A stretch of 64,000 bases of DNA from Dyadobacter sp. CY261 (GTDB lineage Bacteria; Bacteroidota; Bacteroidia; Cytophagales; Spirosomataceae): the NCBI RefSeq assembly GCF_021440085.1, contig NZ_JAKCPW010000003.1:124001-188000 (forward strand). Reading direction: 5' to 3'. How positions within the stretch are numbered: position 1 is the first letter of the stretch; every line of letters starts with the position of its first letter. The translations under genes and the position numbers were made by a program. Below the pieces are notes generated by a model that ran no database searches, was not told where the DNA came from, and saw only the letters and a list, made by a program, of their open reading frames with translations. Below, piece after piece: positions 8,633-16,040 of this stretch.

Positions 8633-9427
8633 TCACTGTATGGGTTCCGGTTCTTGTTTTTTGAGACTTCCGTCCCACGTTCCCGCGTTGAGAATTTCGG
8701 CGATGTGCTTCACCTGCACATTCGAATGCCCGCGTTTCAAAATGCCGCCCAAATGCATTAAACAGCTCATATCCGAGCCGGTAATGTACTCCGCATTGTG
8801 GCGTACATGATCGGCAACACGGTCCTTACCCATTTTCACGGACACCGCTTCTTCGCTCACACAGAACGTTCCTCCGAAACCGCAGCATTCGTCCGTCCGG
8901 TCGAGATCGATCAGCTCGATGCCCTTTACCTGTTTCAATAGGAAAACCGGCTTCGAATAAGGCGCCGCATTCAGCTCCGACATCTGGGACAAATGCAACC
9001 CGCGCTGTCCGTGGCAACCCTGGTGCAGCCCCACGCGGTGTGGAAATTCCGCTTCGATGGTGTCTATTTTCAGTACATCCGTCAGAAATTCCACCAGTTC
9101 ATATACTTTATTCCTGAGCACTTTCGACTCGTCAGCTTTGTTATCCGCCTTCAGATGGTCCTTAATGTGCAGGACGCAGCTTCCCGAAGGCGAAACGATG
9201 TAATCGCAGCCCTCGAAAAGATCATAAAACAGGTTATCGCAGGGACGTGCCAAATGTTCGAACCCGGAGTTGGCCATCGGCTGGCCACAACATGTCTGGT
9301 TCAAAGGAAATGTGACGGTACAGCCCAGTTTTTCGAGCAATTCGAGAGTTGCAATCCCTACCTGCGGATAAAACTGATCAACATAGCAGGGAATAAATAA
9401 TCCGATCTTCCAATTTGAGTAACTCAT
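8633..9427 (-). CDS. lutA: Lactate utilisation iron-sulfur protein A
   Basis: The 264-residue protein has the two cysteine-rich CCG domains of LutA/YkgE: LNQTCCGQPMANSGF in the first half and TDECCGFGGTFCVSEEAVS in the second, with GCHGQRGLHL between. In B. subtilis LutA works with LutB and LutC to oxidise L-lactate to pyruvate. The short first motif LFIPCYVDQFYPQVG is also typical. It starts 3 bases after the endonuclease-fold gene, so it is probably translated from a transcript that begins in the fucose block, in contrast to lutBC which lie past a gene on the opposite strand. Confidence 0.9.
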   Translation of the reverse strand: MSYSNWKIGLFIPCYVDQFYPQVGIATLELLEKLGCTVTFPLNQTCCGQPMANSGFEHLARPCDNLFYDLFEGCDYIVSPSGSCVLHIKDHLKADNKADESKVLRNKVYELVEFLTDVLKIDTIEAEFPHRVGLHQGCHGQRGLHLSQMSELNAAPYSKPVFLLKQVKGIELIDLDRTDECCGFGGTFCVSEEAVSVKMGKDRVADHVRHNAEYITGSDMSCLMHLGGILKRGHSNVQVKHIAEILNAGTWDGSLKKQEPEPIQ

Positions 9428-9430
9428 TTT

Positions 9431-10213
9431 CTACCAAAATTCAATGGTGGCCTGAATGGGATAGTGATCAGAAACGTCCGGATAATTCCTGATAACCTTG
9501 TAGTTTTTAATGCGGACCTTGTTGTTGAGCAAGGCAAAAATGTAATCGAGCCGGTCGCCCGGTAAACCCTCGTTCCAGGTCTGCATTTGCGACCCATGGG
9601 CAGCGTCCTGCCACTTTTTACGGAACGAAAAGTACGGCTGTTCGTTCGGTCTCGCACCCATATCCATTCCCAGAAGCACGGGCTGAACACTGTTGACGAG
9701 CATTTGATTGATATATGCTGCCTGCAAGGCACGATCCATTACCGAAGCATATTCGAGCCGTGAGTTGCAAAACCGGAAGGTGACTGAGCGCGACAGTTTA
9801 ATTAATCCGCACAGTAATACTTTCGGGTCCGACCCTGGCGTCCGGGGGAGGTTTATCACCTGCGTTTTCTCAAACGGCCAACTCGAAAGTATCCCCACGC
9901 CCTGCGTTCCATTTTCAGCAGTATCGGCGACCGCGTAAGAATAATACATACCCGTTTGTGCCGCGATCTGCCTCAGCTGGAACTGCACCTTACCCTTGTC
10001 TATCAGGCTGTCGACCGCCTGTAATGCGACAAGATCCGGGTCATTTTCCTTGATTATCCTTAAAATCTCCCTAAGATTCGACTCGTCCTGGTTATTCAGC
10101 CCATGCCGGATATTGAAACTCATCAACTTCACTTCCACAGCCTGACGAGGCTGCGACGAAAGCAATGCAAATGATAAAAGGATAATGGATAATGCGAAAA
10201 ATAGTCTACTCAA
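9431..10213 (-). CDS. Secreted endonuclease/exonuclease/phosphatase-family protein
   Basis: The 260-residue protein has a signal peptide (SRLFFALSIILLSFALLSSQ) and the EEP fold: LMSFNIRHGLN carries the first conserved Asn, LVALQAVDSL occupies the place of the usual LQE motif with the metal-binding Glu replaced by Ala (QAV), LLGMDMGARPNE matches the GDxN position with M-D-M-G, and SDHYPIQATIEF is the final SDH motif. The missing canonical Glu and Asn make strong nuclease activity doubtful. It may be a phosphodiesterase or an inactive homologue. It lies 3 bases upstream of lutA. Confidence 0.72.
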   Translation of the reverse strand: MSRLFFALSIILLSFALLSSQPRQAVEVKLMSFNIRHGLNNQDESNLREILRIIKENDPDLVALQAVDSLIDKGKVQFQLRQIAAQTGMYYSYAVADTAENGTQGVGILSSWPFEKTQVINLPRTPGSDPKVLLCGLIKLSRSVTFRFCNSRLEYASVMDRALQAAYINQMLVNSVQPVLLGMDMGARPNEQPYFSFRKKWQDAAHGSQMQTWNEGLPGDRLDYIFALLNNKVRIKNYKVIRNYPDVSDHYPIQATIEFW

Positions 10214-10250
10214 CCTGCTCGAATCCTAATTCACAATACAACCTTTATTC

Positions 10251-10580
10251 TTAGAGGGCAAATATCTGTTCCATCAATACCCACTTCTCACCGGGTTTCG
10301 CGGTGGGCAATGCTTGTTGATACTTCCACATGAGCTGCTCCCATTCCTGCACTTTGGGATTGGAGGCATCCATCTGGGATTTTATTTCAAAACTAAAATC
10401 ATCTTCCGTTTCCATGATCATAAACAGGCGGTTGCCGACACGGTAAATGTCCATCACCGTAATGCCGGCATCGGTAATGCTCTTGTGAATTTCGGGCTGG
10501 ATCTTTTTGTGATAACCCTCGTATTCCGCAATCATCTGTGGATCGTCAACCAGGTCCACCGCAAGACAATATCTTTTCAT
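10251..10580 (-). CDS. L-rhamnose/L-fucose mutarotase-family protein (RhaM fold)
   Basis: The 109-residue protein is a ferredoxin-like mutarotase of the RhaM/COG3254 family: LAVDLVDDPQMIAEYEGYHK carries the usual early His and Tyr, followed by ITVMDIYRVGNRLFMIMET and a C-terminal WEQLMWKYQQALP. The family interconverts anomers of L-rhamnose, and members in L-fucose operons serve L-fucose. It lies 8 bases downstream of the lactonase gene, in a block consistent with L-fucose oxidation, so an L-fucose role is inferred here. Cytoplasmic. Confidence 0.85.
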   Translation of the reverse strand: MKRYCLAVDLVDDPQMIAEYEGYHKKIQPEIHKSITDAGITVMDIYRVGNRLFMIMETEDDFSFEIKSQMDASNPKVQEWEQLMWKYQQALPTAKPGEKWVLMEQIFAL

Positions 10581-10588
10581 ACCAGTAA

Positions 10589-11419
10589 TTAAAAGTCGAG
10601 GTTATAAAATCTCCTCGCGTTATTTCCCATTACGTCCCTTACCTCGTCATCGGAGAACATGCTGAGATAGTCGGTTAAAATTCCTTTCGCGCCTTCATAC
10701 TCGCCTGCAACCAGACACACAGGCCAGTCGGAACCGTACATGATCCTTTCCGTGCCGAATGCTTCGAAAACTACGTCGAGGTAAGGCCTGAAATCCGATT
10801 TTTCCCAATGCATCCAGTTGGCTTCAGTAACCATACCGGAGACTTTGCAATGCACGTTAGGCAATTCGGCCAGCCGGCGGATATCATCAGCCCATGGCTG
10901 TATTTCCTGCGCTTTGATCAATGGCTTTGCAATGTGGTCCAAAACGAAATGCACATTCGGCAGCTTCACCGCGAAGTTGAATGCCTCTTGCAACTGATTC
11001 TGGTAAATGAGAATATCGTAGGTAAAGTCAAATGCGACAAGCTGCCCTACTCCTTTGATAAAATCGGGTTGCAACAAAAAACCTTCCGGCTGTCCCTGCG
11101 CCACGTGACGGAACCCTTTCAATTTCTCGAATTGAGAATATCTTTCAAGCTGGTCGTATAGATTATCAGCCCGCAGATCGACCCACCCTACCACACCTTT
11201 TACAAAATCATTGGCCTCTGCGAGATGCAGCAGGAATTCTGTTTCAGAATCCGTCTGCGAAGCTTGTACTGCCACACATCCATCGACCTTATTGGCTTTC
11301 AGGACAGGCCACAGATCTTCCGGTAAAAAATTCCGCCGGATAACCTGCATATCGGGCGTGATCCATGAATCGCGTTCCTCGTCAAAAATCCAGAAATGCT
11401 GATGGCTGTCTATTGTCAT
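10589..11419 (-). CDS. Amidohydrolase, probable L-fucono-lactonase
   Basis: The 276-residue protein belongs to the COG3618 branch of amidohydrolases, lactonases of sugar acids. Visible motifs are DSHQHFWIF at residues 3-11, GFRHVAQGQPEGF about 115-127, FVLDHIAKP (His of strand 5), KVSGM and YGSDWPVCL with the catalytic Asp. Members in fucose operons open L-fuconolactone to L-fuconate. It is followed after 8 bases by the mutarotase and preceded (3-base gap) by the FAH-family gene. Other lactone substrates such as L-rhamnonolactone remain possible. Confidence 0.83.
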   Translation of the reverse strand: MTIDSHQHFWIFDEERDSWITPDMQVIRRNFLPEDLWPVLKANKVDGCVAVQASQTDSETEFLLHLAEANDFVKGVVGWVDLRADNLYDQLERYSQFEKLKGFRHVAQGQPEGFLLQPDFIKGVGQLVAFDFTYDILIYQNQLQEAFNFAVKLPNVHFVLDHIAKPLIKAQEIQPWADDIRRLAELPNVHCKVSGMVTEANWMHWEKSDFRPYLDVVFEAFGTERIMYGSDWPVCLVAGEYEGAKGILTDYLSMFSDDEVRDVMGNNARRFYNLDF

Positions 11420-11422
11420 ATA

Positions 11423-12286
11423 TTAAACCGCTTTCCAGGCAATCGCTTCCTGCTTTTGCGTACCAAGTTTTTCAATACCTAATTCAACCACGTCGCCCGC
11501 TTTGAGGTAAACCTGTGGCTTCATTCCCAATCCGACTCCGGCTGGTGTGCCCGTTGTAATCACATCGCCCGGAAGCAGTGTCATAAACTGGCTCAGGTAA
11601 CTTACCAGGAAAGGAATTTGGAAAATCATGTCCGATGTATTGCTGTCCTGGATTTTATTACCATTCAGGATCAGCCAAAGATCAAGATTGTTGGCGTTGC
11701 CTACTTCGTCAGACGTTACGAAGTAGGGTCCCAGCGGAGCAAAGGTGTCGTTACTCTTACCCTTCACCCACTGCCCGCCGCGCTCCATTTGGAACGCGCG
11801 TTCTGAGTAGTCGTTGTGAACGGCGTAACCTGCTACGTAGTCTAATGCATTCGCCTCGTCAACGTAGCTTGCTTTTTTACCGATGATCACGGCCAGCTCC
11901 ACTTCCCAGTCGGTTTTCTCCGAATTTCTTGGAATTACTACCTGATCAAAAGGACCACACAATGCGGAAGTTGATTTGAAGAAAACGATCGGCTCCTTTG
12001 GCAGCTCGGTTGCTCCCGATTCGTATGCATGCTTGGCATAGTTCATCCCGATGCATACGATCTTGGAAGGACGTGCTACGCAGGAACCGTAACGAAATCC
12101 TTCCTCCACTTTCGGCGCGGAAGCTGCGTTGGTTTCCAGCCAGCTTTGCAAACGGGCTATGCCGTCGGTTGCAAAGAATTTCTCGTTATAATCTTCACCA
12201 AATGCCGAAACATCCAGTTTTGAGCCGTCGGCCAATTCTACGCCGGGTTTCTCATTTTCAAATGCACCAAATCGAAAAAGTTTCAT
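11423..12286 (-). CDS. FAH-family hydrolase, probable 2,4-diketo-3-deoxy-L-fuconate hydrolase
   Basis: The 287-residue protein has the full fumarylacetoacetate-hydrolase fold: CIGMNYAKHAYESG, IVFFKSTSALCGP, DWEVELAVIIGKK with metal-binding Glu residues, and ITTGTPAGVGLGMKP near the end. In the non-phosphorylative L-fucose pathway this type of enzyme cleaves 2,4-diketo-3-deoxy-L-fuconate to pyruvate and L-lactate. The start was set at MKLFRFG (ATG complementary to 12284-12286) because the ten residues upstream have no family match. It lies between the SDR and lactonase genes, as expected for one operon. Confidence 0.85.
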   Translation of the reverse strand: MKLFRFGAFENEKPGVELADGSKLDVSAFGEDYNEKFFATDGIARLQSWLETNAASAPKVEEGFRYGSCVARPSKIVCIGMNYAKHAYESGATELPKEPIVFFKSTSALCGPFDQVVIPRNSEKTDWEVELAVIIGKKASYVDEANALDYVAGYAVHNDYSERAFQMERGGQWVKGKSNDTFAPLGPYFVTSDEVGNANNLDLWLILNGNKIQDSNTSDMIFQIPFLVSYLSQFMTLLPGDVITTGTPAGVGLGMKPQVYLKAGDVVELGIEKLGTQKQEAIAWKAV

Positions 12287-12339
12287 AGTATAATTCAGCT
12301 TCCGGCTAGCCGCCATCGGCCAATGGTTATAGGGTTGTA

Positions 12340-13113
12340 TTAATTGTTCAACTTCTCAAATCCACCGTCGATCAGATAATCGCAGCCGGTAATGAAACCT
12401 GCCTCGTCCGAACACAAGTACAATGCTAGTGCACCTATTTCCTCTGGCTTGGCCATGCGGCCGATTGGCTGGGTTTTCGACAATTTTTCAAACATTTCCT
12501 CCTCCTTGCCCGGGTAGTTTTTTGAAATAAAACCATCCACAAAAGGTGTGTGCACACGTGCCGGCGAAATGCTGTTGCAACGGATGCCTTCGGCCAGATA
12601 ATCGCGGGCCACAGACAGTGTCATCGAATAAACCGCGCCTTTTGCAGTAGAATAAGCAAACCTGTCGGGGATTCCTACTGTTGCCGCGATGGATGCCATG
12701 TTCAGTATCACCCCTCCGCCATTGGCTTTCAAATGCGGAATAGTGGCTGCCAGACAATTGTAAACGCCTTTTACATTGATGTTAATCACCCTGTCAAAAT
12801 CGATCTCCGCCGTCGTGTCCGCCTTTCCAATATGCGCAATGCCGGCGTTATTGACGAGGATATTGATCTTGTGATTCGTCGCAATAGCATTGACGACATT
12901 GACGACATCTGCCTGTTTAGAGATGTCAAGTGCGTGTGCCTCAGCTTGTCCACCTTCCGCAGTGATTTCGCTCACCACCTGGTTGGCCAGATCAATATTG
13001 AGTTCGAGAATGTGCACATAAGCCCCCTGTTTTGCGAAGGTTTTAGAGATCGCCAATCCGATCCCGCTCGCTCCACCGGTTACCAGTGCTGTTTTTCCTG
13101 CTAAATCAAACAT
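12340..13113 (-). CDS. SDR dehydrogenase, probable 2-keto-3-deoxy-L-fuconate 4-dehydrogenase
   Basis: The 257-residue protein is a classical short-chain dehydrogenase: cofactor motif TGGASGIG at residues about 12-19, NNAGIAH, catalytic Ser in NMASIAA, and YSTAKGA (YxxxK). The stretch NSISPARVHTPFVDGF is typical of the fucose-pathway enzyme in my recollection. It would oxidise C4 of 2-keto-3-deoxy-L-fuconate with NAD. The start at 13113 is fixed by a clear Shine-Dalgarno AAAGGAG six to seven bases before the ATG, unusual in this phylum; the longer in-frame start is rejected. An L-fucose dehydrogenase for the first step is not in the window, and this gene could also be that enzyme. Confidence 0.82.
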   Translation of the reverse strand: MFDLAGKTALVTGGASGIGLAISKTFAKQGAYVHILELNIDLANQVVSEITAEGGQAEAHALDISKQADVVNVVNAIATNHKINILVNNAGIAHIGKADTTAEIDFDRVININVKGVYNCLAATIPHLKANGGGVILNMASIAATVGIPDRFAYSTAKGAVYSMTLSVARDYLAEGIRCNSISPARVHTPFVDGFISKNYPGKEEEMFEKLSKTQPIGRMAKPEEIGALALYLCSDEAGFITGCDYLIDGGFEKLNN

Positions 13114-13209
13114 ATTGTGCTCCTTTAATAATAGCTTTTCTTTATAATAGCTCAAATTCAGGCCTTCAAAATTTTATCTATTCCAAATAGCTCTTCTTTT
13201 GCTCTGGAT

Positions 13210-13229
13210 CCCGGGGTTAAAACCCCGGG
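13210..13229. repeat. REP-like palindrome 1
   Basis: CCCGGGGTT and its exact inverse AACCCCGGG flank two A bases. It lies in the 187-base space between the dehydratase and SDR genes and is read here in the orientation opposite to the second palindrome 35 bases away. The stems could form hairpins in the transcript. Confidence 0.6.
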
Positions 13230-13264
13230 CAATGGATTTTAGATTTTACAAACCCAATCTAGTC

Positions 13265-13284
13265 CCGTCGGTTTTAACCGACGG
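13265..13284. repeat. REP-like palindrome 2
   Basis: CCGTCGGTT and its inverse AACCGACGG flank two T bases. It has the same architecture as palindrome 1 (nine-base GC-rich arm ending in TT, two-base centre, AA start) but different arm sequence. The centre is TTTTAA here and TTAAAA in the first copy, so the two are head to head. Confidence 0.6.
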
Positions 13285-13300
13285 ATAGCCAATTAATCCA

Positions 13301-14956
13301 TTATAGAGAAACACCCCTTTTCCATGGGATAAAATCATCCTGGCCTAACTGCTGCGCCTTCGTCAATTCACCGCTGGCTACTTTAATAACATAATCCAGC
13401 AATGCCTCTGCATTTTGTTCGATGGTTTGTGTACCGTCTACAACGGGGCCGCAGTCGAAATCGATAACGTCGGGCATGCGCTGTGCGAGCGCAGAGTTGG
13501 TCGCAACTTTTGCTACCGGGCAGATCGGGTTACCTGTCGGCGTTCCCAGGCCAGTGGTGAAAAGGATAATATTGGCACCCGCGGCAGTTTGGCCAGTAGT
13601 CGCTTCCACGTCGTTACCGGGAGTACATACGAGATGCAAACCGGACTCCGTGGCACGTTCGGTGTAATTCAAAACATCGGACACGTAAGCATTGCCACCT
13701 TTCTTGGCAGCTCCGGCAGATTTAATTGCATCGGTGATCAAGCCGTCCTTGATATTACCCGGCGAAGGGTTAAATGCAAATGCGGAACCGACGGCTTCGG
13801 CTTTGCCTGCGTAATCGCGCATTAGTTTTTCAAATTTCGCGGCCTTCTCTTCTGTTACGCAGCGATTAAGCAACTCCTGCTCTACCCCATTCAGTTCTGG
13901 GAATTCGGCGAGGAGTGTTTGACCGCCCAATCCTACCATCAGATCCGACAAATGTCCCAGCACCGGATTCGCGGAAATACCAGAGAATCCATCCGAACCG
14001 CCACATTTTAACCCGACAGACAGCTTGGACAGTGGCGCATCGGAACGCTCGAACTCATTGATTTTCGTCAAACCCATAAATGTCTCCTTGATCGCACCGG
14101 ACATGAGTGAATACTCCGTCCCTTTCTGGTGTTCGAATGCAAAGAAAGGTTTGTTGAAATGCGGATCACGTTTGCGAATTTCGTCTTCCAGCGTTTTAAG
14201 CTCCGAGTTCTGACACCCAAGGCTCAACACCGTAATACCAGCCACATTCGGATGAACCGCATAAGCAGCAAACAATGAGCATAATGTATTGGCATCCAAA
14301 CGGGTACCGCCGCATCCGCCTTCATGTGTCAGGAACTTCACGCCATCCACATTCCGGAATGGGCGTTCCGGTTTCTTTTTCGCCTGTACCGGTGCATCTA
14401 CAAAAGTTTCCAGATGCTTGATCGTACGCATATCGCCCTGTTGGTACAAATGCAGGAACTCGCGTACCTGGTCGCGGTAAATATCGGTTTGCGCATAACC
14501 GAGCTCGCGCTCGAATGCGTCTTTCATGATCAGCACGTTGCGGTTCTCGCAAAAAACGAGGGGCACCACGAGCCAGTAATTATAAGTCCCAACACGACCG
14601 TCTGCGCGATGATAACCTTTGAAGGTACGATTTTGCCACTGACTTACGTCCGGCTGTGTATAGGAATATGGCTTCCGATTGGCAGTGCTGTAATCGTGCG
14701 CATCGTGTTTCAGATTGAATGTCGTGATCGGCTCGCCTTTTTTGATCGGCTGCGTAGCCCGGCCTACGAGCACACCGTACATGATAATGGCGCCGCCGGT
14801 ATCGATGTCCTCCGTAACGAACTTGTGCTTGGCAGAAACGCCGTATTGAAGATTGTAGAGATTCCCCTCATACGCTGCCTCCGCGCCTGCGGGCTGGTCG
14901 CGCAATGCCACGATGACATTGTCCGAAGGATGAACTTTCAAAAATTGGGACGCCAT
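13301..14956 (-). CDS. UxaA-family dehydratase, probable L-fuconate dehydratase
   Basis: The 551-residue protein belongs to the altronate/galactarate dehydratase family (UxaA/GarD). An N-terminal SAF-like domain (residues 1-100, HPSDNVIVALRDQPAG) precedes the large catalytic domain with THEGGCGGTRLDANTL, VLSLGCQNSELKTLEDE, GLKCGGSDGFSGISANP and LVCTPGNDVEATTGQTAAGANI. Known members dehydrate D-altronate or galactarate, and some act on other sugar acids. Being the first gene of a block with fucose-type lactonase, SDR and FAH enzymes, it probably dehydrates L-fuconate to 2-keto-3-deoxy-L-fuconate. The start at MASQFLKV gives the family length; an upstream in-frame start adds 19 unlikely residues. 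Confidence 0.83.
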   Translation of the reverse strand: MASQFLKVHPSDNVIVALRDQPAGAEAAYEGNLYNLQYGVSAKHKFVTEDIDTGGAIIMYGVLVGRATQPIKKGEPITTFNLKHDAHDYSTANRKPYSYTQPDVSQWQNRTFKGYHRADGRVGTYNYWLVVPLVFCENRNVLIMKDAFERELGYAQTDIYRDQVREFLHLYQQGDMRTIKHLETFVDAPVQAKKKPERPFRNVDGVKFLTHEGGCGGTRLDANTLCSLFAAYAVHPNVAGITVLSLGCQNSELKTLEDEIRKRDPHFNKPFFAFEHQKGTEYSLMSGAIKETFMGLTKINEFERSDAPLSKLSVGLKCGGSDGFSGISANPVLGHLSDLMVGLGGQTLLAEFPELNGVEQELLNRCVTEEKAAKFEKLMRDYAGKAEAVGSAFAFNPSPGNIKDGLITDAIKSAGAAKKGGNAYVSDVLNYTERATESGLHLVCTPGNDVEATTGQTAAGANIILFTTGLGTPTGNPICPVAKVATNSALAQRMPDVIDFDCGPVVDGTQTIEQNAEALLDYVIKVASGELTKAQQLGQDDFIPWKRGVSL

Positions 14957-15131
14957 ATTTATTTTCAGGTGAATGGTATTGCGCGATATTCCTTTGGTTT
15001 TCAACAATGCCAAATAGAATATATCAGCAAAACAACAGAATTATTTGAATACAATGAACTCACACATTAGCAAATTTTTCAACTATATTGGCATATATTT
15101 CTCTCTAACGGTTTTAAACATGTAATTATTT

Positions 15132-16040
15132 GTGAAACCGCAGCTACTGAAAGTCCCAAAAGGTTTACAAAAATCGTTCAGCATCCGCCGCGATGTAGTA
15201 CTCTATTTTTACAACCGCTGGCATTACCATCCTGAATTAGAGCTCATTCACATAGAACAGGGCTCCGGGACACAGTTTGTAGGCGATAATATCCGCAATT
15301 TCCAGAGCGGTGACCTGCTGCTCATCGGACCCAACCTCCCGCATTACTGGCGATGTGACGAAAAGTACTTCCAGCGCGAGAGTAAGCTTTATGCACAGGC
15401 TACTGTCGTCCATTTCTCGGAAGACATTTTAGGTAAAAACTTCCTGGCACTGCCCGAAAACAAGTCGATCCACGATTTGCTGGTGAAAGCCCGGCTTGGT
15501 TTGAAGATACTCGGCGAAGGCACCGACAAAGTAAAAACGCTCCTACACGATCTGCTCAACCAAACCAACGGCAACCCGATCATCTCGCTGCTACAAATTC
15601 TCGAAACCCTGGCCCATTGCGAAGATGTCAATGTCCTCTCCAACACGCAATACCAAAACGAATACGACCAGTACGACACCGATCGCATCAACCACATTTA
15701 CCAATACTCGATCGGCAACTTTCAGAAAAAGATCTCCATCGAGGAAATTGCCGAAGTCGCTAACATCAGTCCGCATTCCTTTTGCCGGTATTTCAAAAGC
15801 CGAAGCCGTAAAACCTACTCGCAGTTTTTGCTTGAGCTCAGGATCGGACATGCCTGCAAGCTGCTTTCCGAAAGCCGCACTCCGGTGGCGCAAGTTTGCT
15901 TTGAAAGCGGTTTCAACAATTTTGCCAACTTTAATAAATACTTCAAACTCCACACCGGCAAAAGCCCGATGCAGTACCAGAAGGAATTCCGAAAAATCCC
16001 TATTTCCGGTCATTTGCCTGCATTGAACACAGCCTTATGA
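15132..16040 (+). CDS. AraC-family transcriptional regulator
   Basis: The 302-residue protein has an N-terminal cupin sensing domain (residues 20-110, with YNRWHYHPELELIHI and LLIGPNLPHYWR) and a C-terminal pair of helix-turn-helix motifs (residues about 195-290: SIEEIAEVANISPHSFCRYF and PVAQVCFESGFNNFANFNKY). Translation starts at GTG; the ATG ten bases earlier is followed at once by a stop. It is divergent from the dehydratase gene with about 175 bases between start codons, so it is the natural candidate to control the fucose block (inference). Its 3' end overlaps the adenine deaminase gene by 4 bases. Confidence 0.85.
   Translation: MKPQLLKVPKGLQKSFSIRRDVVLYFYNRWHYHPELELIHIEQGSGTQFVGDNIRNFQSGDLLLIGPNLPHYWRCDEKYFQRESKLYAQATVVHFSEDILGKNFLALPENKSIHDLLVKARLGLKILGEGTDKVKTLLHDLLNQTNGNPIISLLQILETLAHCEDVNVLSNTQYQNEYDQYDTDRINHIYQYSIGNFQKKISIEEIAEVANISPHSFCRYFKSRSRKTYSQFLLELRIGHACKLLSESRTPVAQVCFESGFNNFANFNKYFKLHTGKSPMQYQKEFRKIPISGHLPALNTAL

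Noticed and set aside
13114..13155. Longer N-terminus for the SDR gene
   Set aside because: The clear AAAGGAG just before the inner ATG and the usual SDR start favour 13113.
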